From assembly GCA_021295835.1 (NCBI GenBank), contig JAGWBP010000020.1, positions 1 through 64,000 of the forward strand: a stretch of DNA of 64,000 bases, read 5' to 3'. How positions within the stretch are numbered: position 1 is the stretch's first letter; each line of letters begins with the position of its first letter. Of this stretch, positions 48,983 through 58,332 are shown one piece after another. The stretch is from Gemmatimonadota bacterium. Lineage in GTDB: Bacteria > Gemmatimonadota > Gemmatimonadetes > Longimicrobiales > Gaopeijiaceae. The translations under genes and the position numbers were made by a program. The notes under the pieces are model-generated. The model saw nothing but the letters and a program-made list of their open reading frames with translations, made no database searches and was not told the DNA's origin.

Positions 48983-51652
48983 ATGAGCCGGGTGCATTCG
49001 GCACCGTGCGCACACAGGTTGCTCGCGGCCACCATTGCCCTTGCTCTGCCGCAGGCGGCCGTTGGCCAGGGTCCCAGGGAGGGCGGCGAGAGCGGTGCCC
49101 CCCATGGCCCTCCACCCCCCACGCTCGAGGCCCACCGACTGAGCGGTCCTCCGCCGCAGGTCGATGGCGTGCTCCGGGAAGCCGACTGGCGAAGCGCCTC
49201 CGTGGCCCAGGAGTTCGTGGTCTTCGAGCCCGACGAGGGTGCCAGGCCCACCCAGCCGACCGAGGCACGGGTGCTCTACGGGCCCGAGGCGCTCTACGTG
49301 GGGATCCGGGCCTTCGACACGGCACCGGATTCGATCGTGCGGAGGCTCGCGCGGCGCGACGACCGCCCTCACTCGGACTGGGTCGACGTGGTGATCGACA
49401 GCTACCTGGATCGGCGCACGGCGTTCCGATTCGGAGTCAATCCGGCCGGAGTCAAGTCGGATGTCTACATCTTCGACGACACGAACGAGGACGACTCCTG
49501 GGACGCGGTGTGGGAGGTCGCCACCCAGATCGACGACCTCGGATGGACCGCCGAGTTCCGTATCCCATACTCGCAGCTTCGCTTCGACGGCGCGGTTCGC
49601 CAGAGCTGGGGGCTTAACTTCGTGCGCTATGTCGGCCGCCATCTGGAGACGAGCCTATGGGCACCGATATCGCGCGGCGACGGCGCCATGGTGTCGCGCT
49701 TCGGAATGCTGGTGGGTCTGGACGGCATCTCGCCCCCGATGCGCCTCGAGGTGACGCCCTACTCTCTGGCCAGCGTGCAGGCGGCCCCGGGGAGCGCCGA
49801 CGACCCCTTCCACGCAGACCGCGACTTCGCGTCGATGCTCGGTGCGGACGCCAAGTACGGGATCACCTCCGACCTGACGCTCGACCTGACGGTGAATCCC
49901 GACTTCGGGCAGGTGGAGGCCGACCCGGCCCAGGTCAACCTCAGCGCCTTCGAGACCTTCCTCGACGAGCGGCGCCCATTCTTCGTCGAGGGGGCGAACA
50001 TCTTCGCCTTCGGCTTCTCGCCGGGCGACGACGGAGAGGACGAGGGCCTCTTCTATCCGCGGAGGATCGGCAGGGCCCCGCGCGGAGCGGTATCGGGCGC
50101 GGCCTACGCCGATGTTCCCCGTCAGACCCGGATCCTCGGGGCGCTCAAGCTATCGGGGAAGACGGACTCCGGGTGGTCGCTCGGGCTCCTGCACTCCGTC
50201 ACCAGGCGGGAGGATGCCCGGCTGGCCGACTCCGGCGGGACGCGCCTGGACGACCAGCTCGTGGAGCCCTCGGCGCACTACGGCGTGGCGAGGGCCATAA
50301 AGGACCTGCGTGGCGGCCGGAGCGCGGTCGGCCTCATCTCCACCTGGAGCCGACGCGACGCCGCAGCCGCCGGGGAGCTGGCGATCCACTCCGATGCCTA
50401 TGCCGTTGGCGCGGATGGTCGGCACCGGTTCGGAGGCGACCGGTTCATTCTCAGAGCCTATCTGCTGGGCTCGACGGTCCGAGGTTCGGCAGCGGCGATC
50501 GAACGAACGCAAAGATCCCCAGCACGTTACTTCCAGCGCCCCGACGCCGATCACCTCGAGCTCGACCCCACGCGGACCTCGCTCAGCGGATGGGCCGCGT
50601 CGACGATGTTCGGCAAGATCTCCGGCGGATACTGGCGCTTCGCGGCAGGCGCCATGGCCCGTTCGCCCGGATTCGACTCGAACGACCTGGGGTTCATGCG
50701 CGAAACCGACTTTGTGTCGCCCTACCTCTGGATCGGATTCCAGCACTACAGGCCGAGCGGCCCCTTTCAGCGCTGGAATGTGAACCTGAATGGCTGGATG
50801 CCCCGGAGTCTGGGCGGCGACCGCTACCAGATGGGCGGCAACATCAACGGGAACGTCACCCTTAGGGGCTTCTGGCGCGCCTACGCGGGGGTAAGGGCCA
50901 CCGGCTGGGGACTCAGCAACACGGCGCTCCGAGGCGGGCCGCTGCTGCGGGTGGACCCGTCGGTGGGCGGCTGGCTTGGTTTCGCGTCCGACTACCGCAA
51001 GGACCTGCAGCTCCGCTTCGGTGGCAACTGGGGGATTACGGCCGCTTCGGACTCGAGGCGCTACGGAATCGACGCCACCCTGAGGTGGCGGCCCTCGTCG
51101 CGGGCAACGCTTGCGGCAGGCCCATTCCTGAACCGGAGCGAGGAGGGGGCCCAGTGGGTGGGGCGCTACGACCTGGGGGACGCGCACTACCTATTCGCCC
51201 GGCTCGCGCACACGACCACGGGGATGACCATGCGGGCCGACTGGACCTTCTCGCCCGAGCTTTCGCTACAGCTCTACGCGCAGCCCTTCGTCTCGGCGGG
51301 GTCGTACGACGAATACAGGCAGGTGGTGAACCCACGCGCGGCGGCCTTTGCCGACCGCTTTGCGTCAATCGGCGTCCGGACCGACGCAGATGGGGACATC
51401 GGCGCCGACATCGATGGCGACGGCACGCCCGAGACGATCCACGCGCCCGATTTCAACTTCAAGCAGTTCCGGTCGAATGCGGTGCTCCGTTGGGAGTACC
51501 GGCCAGGATCAACCCTCTTCGCCGTATGGTCGCAGGGGCGCAACCACTACGCCTCCGACGGGGGTTTTTCGCTGGGCGGCGATCTCCGGACGCTGATGGA
51601 ACAGTCGGCCGACAACGTCCTCATGGTGAAGGCGAGCTACTGGATCGGGTAG
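48983..51652 (+). CDS. DUF5916 outer-membrane protein with N-terminal CBM9-like domain
   Basis: An 889-residue exported protein. Signal peptide (HRLLAATIALALPQAAVGQ), then a carbohydrate-binding CBM9-like domain at about residues 45-250 (PPQVDGVLREADWRSA, YVGIRAFDTAPDSI, SDWVDVVIDSYLDRRTAF, WTAEFRIPYSQLRF). A DUF5916 barrel region follows with the family signatures LDLTVNPDFGQVEADPAQVN and FLDERRPFFVEGANIF, ending in beta-strands. Function unknown; the family is abundant in Gemmatimonadota and Bacteroidota. ATG at 48983 preferred (AGGA upstream, signal peptide intact). Confidence 0.9.
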   Translation: MSRVHSAPCAHRLLAATIALALPQAAVGQGPREGGESGAPHGPPPPTLEAHRLSGPPPQVDGVLREADWRSASVAQEFVVFEPDEGARPTQPTEARVLYGPEALYVGIRAFDTAPDSIVRRLARRDDRPHSDWVDVVIDSYLDRRTAFRFGVNPAGVKSDVYIFDDTNEDDSWDAVWEVATQIDDLGWTAEFRIPYSQLRFDGAVRQSWGLNFVRYVGRHLETSLWAPISRGDGAMVSRFGMLVGLDGISPPMRLEVTPYSLASVQAAPGSADDPFHADRDFASMLGADAKYGITSDLTLDLTVNPDFGQVEADPAQVNLSAFETFLDERRPFFVEGANIFAFGFSPGDDGEDEGLFYPRRIGRAPRGAVSGAAYADVPRQTRILGALKLSGKTDSGWSLGLLHSVTRREDARLADSGGTRLDDQLVEPSAHYGVARAIKDLRGGRSAVGLISTWSRRDAAAAGELAIHSDAYAVGADGRHRFGGDRFILRAYLLGSTVRGSAAAIERTQRSPARYFQRPDADHLELDPTRTSLSGWAASTMFGKISGGYWRFAAGAMARSPGFDSNDLGFMRETDFVSPYLWIGFQHYRPSGPFQRWNVNLNGWMPRSLGGDRYQMGGNINGNVTLRGFWRAYAGVRATGWGLSNTALRGGPLLRVDPSVGGWLGFASDYRKDLQLRFGGNWGITAASDSRRYGIDATLRWRPSSRATLAAGPFLNRSEEGAQWVGRYDLGDAHYLFARLAHTTTGMTMRADWTFSPELSLQLYAQPFVSAGSYDEYRQVVNPRAAAFADRFASIGVRTDADGDIGADIDGDGTPETIHAPDFNFKQFRSNAVLRWEYRPGSTLFAVWSQGRNHYASDGGFSLGGDLRTLMEQSADNVLMVKASYWIG

Positions 51653-51744
51653 CGCGGCACCGGATCGACGGCGAACAGCCGGACGGTGGCACCCATGGCG
51701 GCCACAGCCAGAAGGCGACTTGCCATGAATGGCAGTGGTGCTGG

Positions 51745-52701
51745 CTAGAAGAGGTCCGCTAGCGCCTGTTCCACCCTTTCGGTCAGGCCCCTGTGCGCAC
51801 GGGCGATGATGCGGGTGCGCTCGCTCCGGATGAAGTAGCTCGGCCGTTCGGCCGACTCGTCACGGCTCACCTCCATGAAGGCGAGGAGGTCGCCGTTCCG
51901 GTCGAGGTAGTCGATCCGGAGCAGCAGCTTCAACGACTCGGCGGGGGGGAGGTCCCTGTAGCCGTCGATCCCCAGCGCGTTCACGCGCTCCATGAAGTTG
52001 GCGAAGCCGGGGTCGGGATCGGTCGCGCCAGGTGCGGTCCACTCGCCGCCGCCCGTCCGCTCCATGGTTCGCTCCCGCCCCTCGGTGTTCACGACCACGG
52101 TGGCGATCCTGTCCCGTGCGAAGTCGTGCATCATCCGCTCCCGAACCGCGCCCTCACCCCTCCGCAGCGGATCGATAATCTCGCGCGAAATGACCATCCC
52201 GCGGCCAGTGGCGACCTCCATCGCATATCGATCGTCCCCCCCGAATACCGAGTCGCCGACAACCAGTTCGCGCCGTTCATCGCCAAAGTCGATGGCGAGC
52301 GATGCATCCGAGCCCTCGATCCCGTAGCTTTCCCGCTGGTCAGGCGACAGCGGGCCCAGGTCGCGCAGAGCCCTGAGCGCCGCAACGCGGGGCACTACCG
52401 TCCTTCCCGACCACCCCACGGGGAACTCCAGCTCCTCGGAGGAGTCCGCGACGAGCGTCTGGGTGCCCCAGTAGTAGTACTCGCGCCCGTCGTCGGTGCG
52501 ACGCTCGATCGTCAGATTCAGCACCGGGGTGCTGTAGTTGAGAAGTCTGAAGTCGGCGGTGTCGCGATCCCACATCAGTGGAAGACCCCTGGCCGATTCC
52601 ACGACCTCGCCGCGGTTGCAGGTGAAGATCATGAGGACGGCAGCCGCGACGAAGAAGGCGATATGCCCCCTCAGGTCGGTGGTCAGGAAGCGGCCGCTCA
52701 T
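51745..52701 (-). CDS. DUF4340 domain protein of a Gld-type ABC system
   Basis: A 318-residue protein with an N-terminal membrane anchor (IAFFVAAAVLMIFTCNRG) and a periplasmic DUF4340 region (SYGIEGSDASLAIDFGDERRELVVGD, YAMEVATGRGMVISREIID, GLTERVEQALADLF). Domains of this kind repeatedly occur behind GldG-like proteins, as here: its ATG overlaps the GldG stop (ATGA). Inferred to be an accessory, substrate-engaging subunit of the ABC exporter. Convergent with the DUF5916 gene; 92 bp between them hold nothing recognisable. Confidence 0.8.
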   Translation of the reverse strand: MSGRFLTTDLRGHIAFFVAAAVLMIFTCNRGEVVESARGLPLMWDRDTADFRLLNYSTPVLNLTIERRTDDGREYYYWGTQTLVADSSEELEFPVGWSGRTVVPRVAALRALRDLGPLSPDQRESYGIEGSDASLAIDFGDERRELVVGDSVFGGDDRYAMEVATGRGMVISREIIDPLRRGEGAVRERMMHDFARDRIATVVVNTEGRERTMERTGGGEWTAPGATDPDPGFANFMERVNALGIDGYRDLPPAESLKLLLRIDYLDRNGDLLAFMEVSRDESAERPSYFIRSERTRIIARAHRGLTERVEQALADLF

Positions 52702-54677
52702 GCCTCGGCGCGGCTAGCGGGGGTCCGGCGACGGCGGTACTGCACGACGCCTGCCGCGAGCACCAGCGTCGGTGCCCCGAAGATGATCCCGTAGAACCAG
52801 ATCACATCCTCCGCATTGGTGTGGCGGATCGGCACATCCTCCTCCGAAACGACCTCGCCCGCGAACTCCTCCTCGCGGCCAAGCCAGCGCACACCGTCGC
52901 TGACCAGCTCCCACTGCATCCGCTGGCTCCTGATCACCCGCTCCGAGAAGATGTCCGCGTCCGCGTATACGAGCGCTCGTAGGGGAGGGTGACGATCGTC
53001 CCCGTCCTGGTCGACCGGCTCGCCCCCCTCGGCGACAACTGTGGAGGCACCGTCGCCGGTTTCCGTCCTCCCTTCGACCGCCACCGCAAGGCCGTGGCTC
53101 GACCTCTCCTCGCGCCCCTCGTTGAAGCTGTAGTCGCCGTTTCGATCCTGGAAGCTGCTCGCCATGCTGCTGATGGTCACGGTGGCGCTAACGCCCTCGG
53201 CCCCCTCCACGGGGGTCAGGCGGCCCGGTCCAACCATCAGCACGCCCGCTCTGACGCCGTGGCGTGATGCCGTGGTGACCGAAGGGTGGGTGGAGAAGCG
53301 ATTGGTGATGATGTTGCGCCGGTCGGCGACGGTGAAACGCTCCGGCACAAAGAGGTTATCGTCGACGGTCATCGCATCGTCGTACTCCAGGCCCAAGCGG
53401 TCGCCCAGCGCCGCGAAGTCGAAGTCCGAGTCGGGCTCGAGCGCCACCAGCAGCGATCCGCCGCGATCCAGGTACTCGCCCAAGGCGTTCATCTCCTCGT
53501 CGAGGAAGGGCGTCTTGGGCCCAACGATCAGCACCATGGCCGCGTCGTCCGGGACCCTGCTCCCCAGACCGTCCCTCATCCCGAGGTCGAAGGTCTCGTA
53601 GTTCATCCCGGCGAGCAGCTTCCGGAGGCCGTCCAGGAGGGGTGGCGGTGTGGTTTCGGCATCGAGGCCCTTGCGAATGTCCTGGAGCCACCTGTCCACC
53701 GGGTCGTCTTCCGGGTCTAGTCCCAACGGGTCGTTGAGCTCGCCGTGGCCGGTCGTCAGGTAGGCGAAACGTCGCTCCCGGACGAGGAGCAATAGCGCCT
53801 GCTGCACGCTGCCGTCGAGCGTCTTCAGGTTGGAGAGCGCGTCGCTCAGCTCCACGGGGAGCACGATCTCCTCGGTGCGCCCCTCCGTCCTGAGAAATAT
53901 CATCCCGTCGCGGCGCGCCCCGAACTCCTCCGCCGCCTGGATATCGCCGAAGCGGTCGTAGGAGAGCACCGTCACCCTCTCGGTAGTCCGCGCAAGACTG
54001 CGGAAGTAGCCGAGGGCCCGCTCCCTGACCGGATTGACGGGGGGGAAGAAGAGGGCGACCTCGAGCGGTTCCTCGAGCCCAAGCACGATGCTCACGACCG
54101 CCTCGCCGGGCTCCGAGGTCTTAAAGTAGCTGAAGTCGGCCGTGCGATCGAGGACCCCGGTGGAGTAACCGGCCATCATCAGCCCCGAACCGACCAGACC
54201 CAGGCTGAGCGCACTCGCGGAGACCCCCCGCACCCGGAAGGCGTCCACCGGCAGCGAGCCATCGGTGCCGCCTCTGTCGACCGCCCACTGTGCGCCTAGG
54301 ACGGGCAGGAGCGAGATGGAGAGAAGCACCGGGCCGATCACCGTGAATACGCGGCGGAACTCGATCTCGGCCGAGAGGCGGTCGAACTCCATGCCGAGGA
54401 GATCCAGACCCTCGCCGGTGGAGGGCACGAAGGCGGCCAGCGCGGCGATGCAGCCGATGCTGCCCACGGCGAAGACGGTGGCGATGGAGCGCTCGTCGCC
54501 GTCGGCGCGACGCCACTGGTTCAGGCGCCAGAGGGTGGCGACGATTGCACACGCCGCTCCGAGGAAGACCAGCGGAAGGTGCAGCGCCGAGACGGCGTCG
54601 AGGACCCGCCACCCAAGGTAGACGGCCACCAGTCCGCCGACCAGCAGGTAGGTGGGGCGTGGGCTGGCTACTCCCAT
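52698..54677 (-). CDS. GldG-like ABC-transporter auxiliary protein
   Basis: A 659-residue protein. Four N-terminal helices (TYLLVGGLVAVYLGW, LPLVFLGAACAIVATLW, IGCIAALAAFVPS, FTVIGPVLLSISLLPVL) and a fifth (ASALSLGLVGSGLMMAGYS) precede a periplasmic ABC-transporter auxiliary domain (VNPVRERALGYFRSLA, RRFAYLTTGHGEL, DDAAMVLIVGPKTPFLDEEM, LGEYLDRGGSLLVALEPDSD) and a C-terminal helix (WFYGIIFGAPTLVLAAGVV). It matches GldG-type partners of GldA/GldF, first described for gliding but widespread in non-gliders. Its ATG lies 10 bases inside the permease gene. The frame's upstream extension is a shadow of the permease. Confidence 0.85.
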   Translation of the reverse strand: MGVASPRPTYLLVGGLVAVYLGWRVLDAVSALHLPLVFLGAACAIVATLWRLNQWRRADGDERSIATVFAVGSIGCIAALAAFVPSTGEGLDLLGMEFDRLSAEIEFRRVFTVIGPVLLSISLLPVLGAQWAVDRGGTDGSLPVDAFRVRGVSASALSLGLVGSGLMMAGYSTGVLDRTADFSYFKTSEPGEAVVSIVLGLEEPLEVALFFPPVNPVRERALGYFRSLARTTERVTVLSYDRFGDIQAAEEFGARRDGMIFLRTEGRTEEIVLPVELSDALSNLKTLDGSVQQALLLLVRERRFAYLTTGHGELNDPLGLDPEDDPVDRWLQDIRKGLDAETTPPPLLDGLRKLLAGMNYETFDLGMRDGLGSRVPDDAAMVLIVGPKTPFLDEEMNALGEYLDRGGSLLVALEPDSDFDFAALGDRLGLEYDDAMTVDDNLFVPERFTVADRRNIITNRFSTHPSVTTASRHGVRAGVLMVGPGRLTPVEGAEGVSATVTISSMASSFQDRNGDYSFNEGREERSSHGLAVAVEGRTETGDGASTVVAEGGEPVDQDGDDRHPPLRALVYADADIFSERVIRSQRMQWELVSDGVRWLGREEEFAGEVVSEEDVPIRHTNAEDVIWFYGIIFGAPTLVLAAGVVQYRRRRTPASRAEA

Positions 54678-55399
54678 CGCTTCAGCTCCATCACCCTGGT
54701 CGCGGCGTACAGGAAGAAGTAAGCCACCGCGGCGTAGTAGAAGGCGTCGCTGAGATTCAGCACGCCCGAACCGAATCCGGTCCAGCGGTGGTCGTGAAGC
54801 GTCAGGGCATCCAGGACAAATGACAGAGGTGCCCCCACAACCCGCGCCAGCGTGGAGAAGAGGAACATGCTCCCGGTGATCACCGACGCCACTGCGGCCG
54901 CGACCAACTGGTGCCGGGTCAGGGCGGTGGCGAAGAGCCCTATCGAGAGCACGGCGGCGCCCAGGAACAACATCCCCAGGTACCCGACCAGGATGTGGCC
55001 AAGGGCGATCTTGCCGTTGACCAGGAGAAGGAGCGGGACGTACGCGGTCGCTAGGGTGATTCCCCAAAGGAAGGCGAGCGCCGACAGAAACTTGCCGAGC
55101 ACGATCTCCCAGTCCTTCACCGGCGAGGTCTCGAGGAGGAGGAGGGTGCCGGTCTGGCGATCCTCGGCGATGAGGCGGATCGACAGCGCCACGGCCGCGA
55201 CGGCGGTCATCCCGCTTGCGTTGTAGAAGAAGCCCTTCAGCGCCTCGCCCGAGAGGAGCTGGCCCGCGTTGGGGCCGAGCGCCACCGCGTAGAACAGCAC
55301 ACCGTCGAGCAGCAGAACGACGACGGCGACTATGTACCCCATGGGCGAGCGCAGATACGCCCCGATCTCGCGGCGGAAGATGATGCCGGTCGCGCCCAT
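54668..55399 (-). CDS. ABC-2 type permease (GldF-like)
   Basis: A 243-residue membrane protein with six helices: IVAVVVLLLDGVLFYAVAL, GMTAVAAVALSIRLIAED, FLWGITLATAYVPLLLL, ILVGYLGMLFLGAAVLSIGL, LVAAAVASVITGSMFLF and FYYAAVAYFFLYAATR. The motif RLIAEDRQTGTLLLLETSPV between helices 2 and 3 is typical of ABC-2/GldF permeases. It lies 2 bases downstream of the ATPase gene and overlaps the GldG gene by 10 bases. Confidence 0.9.
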   Translation of the reverse strand: MGATGIIFRREIGAYLRSPMGYIVAVVVLLLDGVLFYAVALGPNAGQLLSGEALKGFFYNASGMTAVAAVALSIRLIAEDRQTGTLLLLETSPVKDWEIVLGKFLSALAFLWGITLATAYVPLLLLVNGKIALGHILVGYLGMLFLGAAVLSIGLFATALTRHQLVAAAVASVITGSMFLFSTLARVVGAPLSFVLDALTLHDHRWTGFGSGVLNLSDAFYYAAVAYFFLYAATRVMELKRWE

Positions 55400-55401
55400 C
55401 G

Positions 55402-56361
55402 TCAGCTCCGCTCCCCGCCCACCAGGTCGACGAAGACCCGCTCCAGCCCGTGCTCCGACCTGGCGAGCGCGATCACCTCGTGCCCGCCTTCGACGAGGGC
55501 CCGACAGACGGCGCTGCGAAGATCCTCCTCGCTCTCCACCTCGAAGGTGACGGCCCTATCGCCGCCGCCGTCGGTGACCTCGGTGCGGGTGACTCCCGTC
55601 ACGCCGCGAATCGCCGCCTCGGCGCCGGCCGATGTCCTGTCGGTGCCGTCGCTGCCACCAAGCCGGATCGTGATCGTCATCCTGCGGGTGCGGGCGAGCG
55701 TCCCGCTCAGTTCTTCTTCAGTGCCGGTCGCGACGATCTCGCCATCGTCCAGGATCAGGAGACGGTCGCACGTCTGGCTGATCTCTGGCAGGATGTGGCT
55801 CGAGATTAGGATCGTGTGGGAGTCCTTCAGCGATCGGATCATCCGGCGCATCTCCATGATCTGCACCGGATCGAGGTCGTGCGTCGGCTCGTCCAGGATG
55901 AGGAGCTCGGGTTCGTGGACGATCGCCTGGGCCACCCCCACCCGCTGCCGGAAGCCCTCGGAAAGGTGGCCAGTGGGCACGTCGCTCACCTCGGAGATGC
56001 GCGTCCGCTCCTCGACTTCGGGCACCCTCCTGGCGATGGCCTCGGCCGTCATTCCCTTGATCCGCCCCGAAAATGCCAGGTAGTCGCGGACCGTCATGTC
56101 GCGGTAGACTGGGGGCGTCTCGGGGAGGTAGCCAACCCGCTTGCGCACCTCGTGCGGGCTGCGCAACACATCGAAGCCGTCGATCTCGACCCGGCCCGAC
56201 GACGGCCGCAGACCGCACGCCAGAATGCGGAGCAGCGTCGTCTTGCCGACGCCGTTTAGCCCCAGGAATCCGACCGTGTCACCCCTTACGATCTCGCACG
56301 AGACCGGGCCAAGCGCCCGCTTGGGCCCGTAGTACTTGGTGACTTCGGTCAGCTCTACCAT
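55402..56361 (-). CDS. ABC transporter ATP-binding protein (GldA-like)
   Basis: A 319-residue ATPase. Walker A GLNGVGKTTLLRI (residues 34-46), Q-loop VGYLPETPPVYRDMTV, signature LSEGFRQRVGVAQAI, Walker B ELLILDEPTHDLDP and switch ILISSHILPE. The usual NG-GLDP after Walker B reads THDLDP. A C-terminal extension (RRMTITIRLGG, VTFEVESEEDLRSAV) is common in drug/Gld-type exporters. First gene of the operon ATPase-permease-GldG-DUF4340. Confidence 0.93.
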   Translation of the reverse strand: MVELTEVTKYYGPKRALGPVSCEIVRGDTVGFLGLNGVGKTTLLRILACGLRPSSGRVEIDGFDVLRSPHEVRKRVGYLPETPPVYRDMTVRDYLAFSGRIKGMTAEAIARRVPEVEERTRISEVSDVPTGHLSEGFRQRVGVAQAIVHEPELLILDEPTHDLDPVQIMEMRRMIRSLKDSHTILISSHILPEISQTCDRLLILDDGEIVATGTEEELSGTLARTRRMTITIRLGGSDGTDRTSAGAEAAIRGVTGVTRTEVTDGGGDRAVTFEVESEEDLRSAVCRALVEGGHEVIALARSEHGLERVFVDLVGGERS

Positions 56362-56482
56362 CTGCGTTGGTGGGCGAGGCGTGGTCGTGGGTTCTCGTGA
56401 TGCCTGCGCACAGCGTGCCGCCCGAATCTAGCGCGACGTTGGCCGGACGCCGCAACAAAGCTAGGTGGCGACAGGCGCAAAT

Positions 56483-56518
56483 CAACCCCGGCCTCCAGCT
56501 CAACCCCGGCCTCCAGCG
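56483..56518. repeat. Two tandem copies of an 18-bp unit
   Basis: CAACCCCGGCCTCCAGCT at 56483-56500 is repeated at 56501-56518 with one mismatch. It lies in the 178-bp gap between the Gld-type ATPase gene and the carboxypeptidase-regulatory gene. No function suggested. Confidence 0.7.
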
Positions 56519-56539
56519 CGCGCCCGCCCCCCGCACTCG

Positions 56540-58300
56540 TCACTCCGGAACGATCAGCGTCTCGGTCACCGCGCCCGTCCCGCTCCTGACGCGGAACGAT
56601 TCGGCGACGGCGATTGCCTCATCGGCAGCGTCGCCCACAGTCAGGCTCAGGTCCAGCCCGGGGGGGAGGTCGCAGAGTAGGAATAGGCCCCGCCAGTCGG
56701 TAGTCGTGGTGGCGGTTGTGTAGTCGCCGTCGGTGCGCACACGCCAGCTCCCCGAGACCACCCCCTTCTCGTCGGCGACGGACGGCATCGGCACCGCCGG
56801 CCCACTGTAGTCCGACTCGCCCGGCCATCTCGCAACGACCTTCATTCCCCCCCTGGGCATGCCTCCGGGAGCGACGATGCGACCGAGGTAGGCGACCGTA
56901 CCCTCCAAACGAGGCGGTCCGCCGCAGGAGGCGGCCAGGGCGTGGGCAAGCGTCGGCACCCGGGCCTCGGCCTGCACCACCTCGCCGAGCTTGGCCTCCA
57001 CGGTGGACGCCACGGGTGCGGGCAACCCCCAGTCGGAGAGCGCGGGGTGCTGGACAGCGAGCGTGTGCCAGCCCGCTTCGAGGTCCGGGATCACAAAGGA
57101 GCCGTCGGGATCGGTCGTGACGGCGCGGCCTGTCCCGACCGCGCTCACAACGACCGGTGCGGGTGGCGGCAGGTCACCGGTCGAATCGGTCACCACGCCG
57201 AAGATGGTGGGACTCTCGGCGTGGACCACCGTCTTGCCCCATCGGTCGGCGATCAGCCATGTCCTGCCAATCTCCTCTGTGTAGCCAACGCGCCTGAGGC
57301 GGCCCCGCAGGAGCTGCTTCATCATGGGCATCGTGATCCGCCAGTCGCGCACGATCCACGCCCCGTTAGGGAGCCTCATGAATCCCACCTCGCCACCAGC
57401 CCGGCCCGTCTCGCGTCCCCCCAGGAGGTTCTGGTAGTGGAACTCCAGACGCTCCAGCTCCCACGTATCGGAGTCTACCCAGAGCACGCCCCCTATCTCC
57501 GACACGGCGCGATCCGGAACTGGCTCGAAGGCGAGCCCTATCCTTCTGGACGGTCCCTCGCGGAGGCTGAAGCAGTGTGTATCGAGAAATGGGGCCGAGA
57601 TCAGCGTCTCGGCGTCCGGTGCGTAGAAGACGCTACTCGAGTCAGTCGACTGCACGAATCCCCGGGCCATGAGCCGGTCGATCGGCCCGGCTGCGAAGGC
57701 GCGCGGCATCCGCTCGGAGGTGCGCGACGCCCGCGCGAGGACATGTTCGCCGCTGCGGTCGAGCCGACGCGTGAAACGCCGGAGCGTGTAGCTGTAGAGT
57801 CCGGCCTCGCGGGTGTAGGACTCGGTCGAAAGGGCTTTGCGGACCTCCTCCCACACGCGCGCCGTGGCTGGCTGGCCTTGCGCGATGGACTCGCACCGCC
57901 GGGCTCCCTCGACGCGCAGCCCCTCCAGCGAAACCGCTTCCGGGGGGACCTCAACGGTGAAGTCCGGCCCGAGGTTCCCGGGACGGAAGGGAGCAGTTGA
58001 CCACTCGGCGTAGCCTATCCTCTCGACCTCGACGCGGTGAGGCCCCGAGCTGAGGGCATGCACCACAAACCTGCCTGCGGCGTCCGTCAGCGTCCGGTCG
58101 ACGGGCACGCCGCCATCGTCGGTCAGGATGAGCATCGCCCCCCGGACCGGAGTGCCCGTGTCCTTCTCCACGACCACACCCGACACGGGCTGGGCCGCAC
58201 CCTGTGTAGGGGGTAGGGCCGCTAGCGTTGCGACCGCCAGCAGCCCGCGGCAGACCCCAGCAGTCCGTGGACGACATGTGAAGCCAAGCGAGATCCGCAT
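56540..58300 (-). CDS. Exported protein with carboxypeptidase-regulatory domains
   Basis: A 586-residue exported protein. Signal segment (GLLAVATLAALPPTQGAAQ), then a CarboxypepD_reg domain (GVVVEKDTGTPVRGAMLILT, GRFVVHALSSGPHRVEVERIGY). A middle region without close motif (ARVWEEVRKALSTESYTREA, WVDSDTWELERLEFHYQNL, DWRITMPMMKQLL) resembles other secreted proteins that follow such domains. Two further regulatory-type beta-sandwiches follow (VVTDSTGDLPPPAPVVVSAV, SFVIPDLEAGWHTLAV). Function unknown. ATG at 58300; no Shine-Dalgarno is visible. The codons just after contain repeat R6 by sequence, probably fortuitous. Confidence 0.78.
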   Translation of the reverse strand: MRISLGFTCRPRTAGVCRGLLAVATLAALPPTQGAAQPVSGVVVEKDTGTPVRGAMLILTDDGGVPVDRTLTDAAGRFVVHALSSGPHRVEVERIGYAEWSTAPFRPGNLGPDFTVEVPPEAVSLEGLRVEGARRCESIAQGQPATARVWEEVRKALSTESYTREAGLYSYTLRRFTRRLDRSGEHVLARASRTSERMPRAFAAGPIDRLMARGFVQSTDSSSVFYAPDAETLISAPFLDTHCFSLREGPSRRIGLAFEPVPDRAVSEIGGVLWVDSDTWELERLEFHYQNLLGGRETGRAGGEVGFMRLPNGAWIVRDWRITMPMMKQLLRGRLRRVGYTEEIGRTWLIADRWGKTVVHAESPTIFGVVTDSTGDLPPPAPVVVSAVGTGRAVTTDPDGSFVIPDLEAGWHTLAVQHPALSDWGLPAPVASTVEAKLGEVVQAEARVPTLAHALAASCGGPPRLEGTVAYLGRIVAPGGMPRGGMKVVARWPGESDYSGPAVPMPSVADEKGVVSGSWRVRTDGDYTTATTTTDWRGLFLLCDLPPGLDLSLTVGDAADEAIAVAESFRVRSGTGAVTETLIVPE

Positions 58301-58332
58301 GGTAGCATAATCGGGTGCACCCCCGTTTGGTG

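Noticed and set aside
58257..58278. Sixth copy (R6) of the CTAGCAGYCCGTGGAC repeat
   Set aside because: The match is partial and lies within the signal-peptide codons of the carboxypeptidase-regulatory gene, so it may be chance. Not counted as a true copy.
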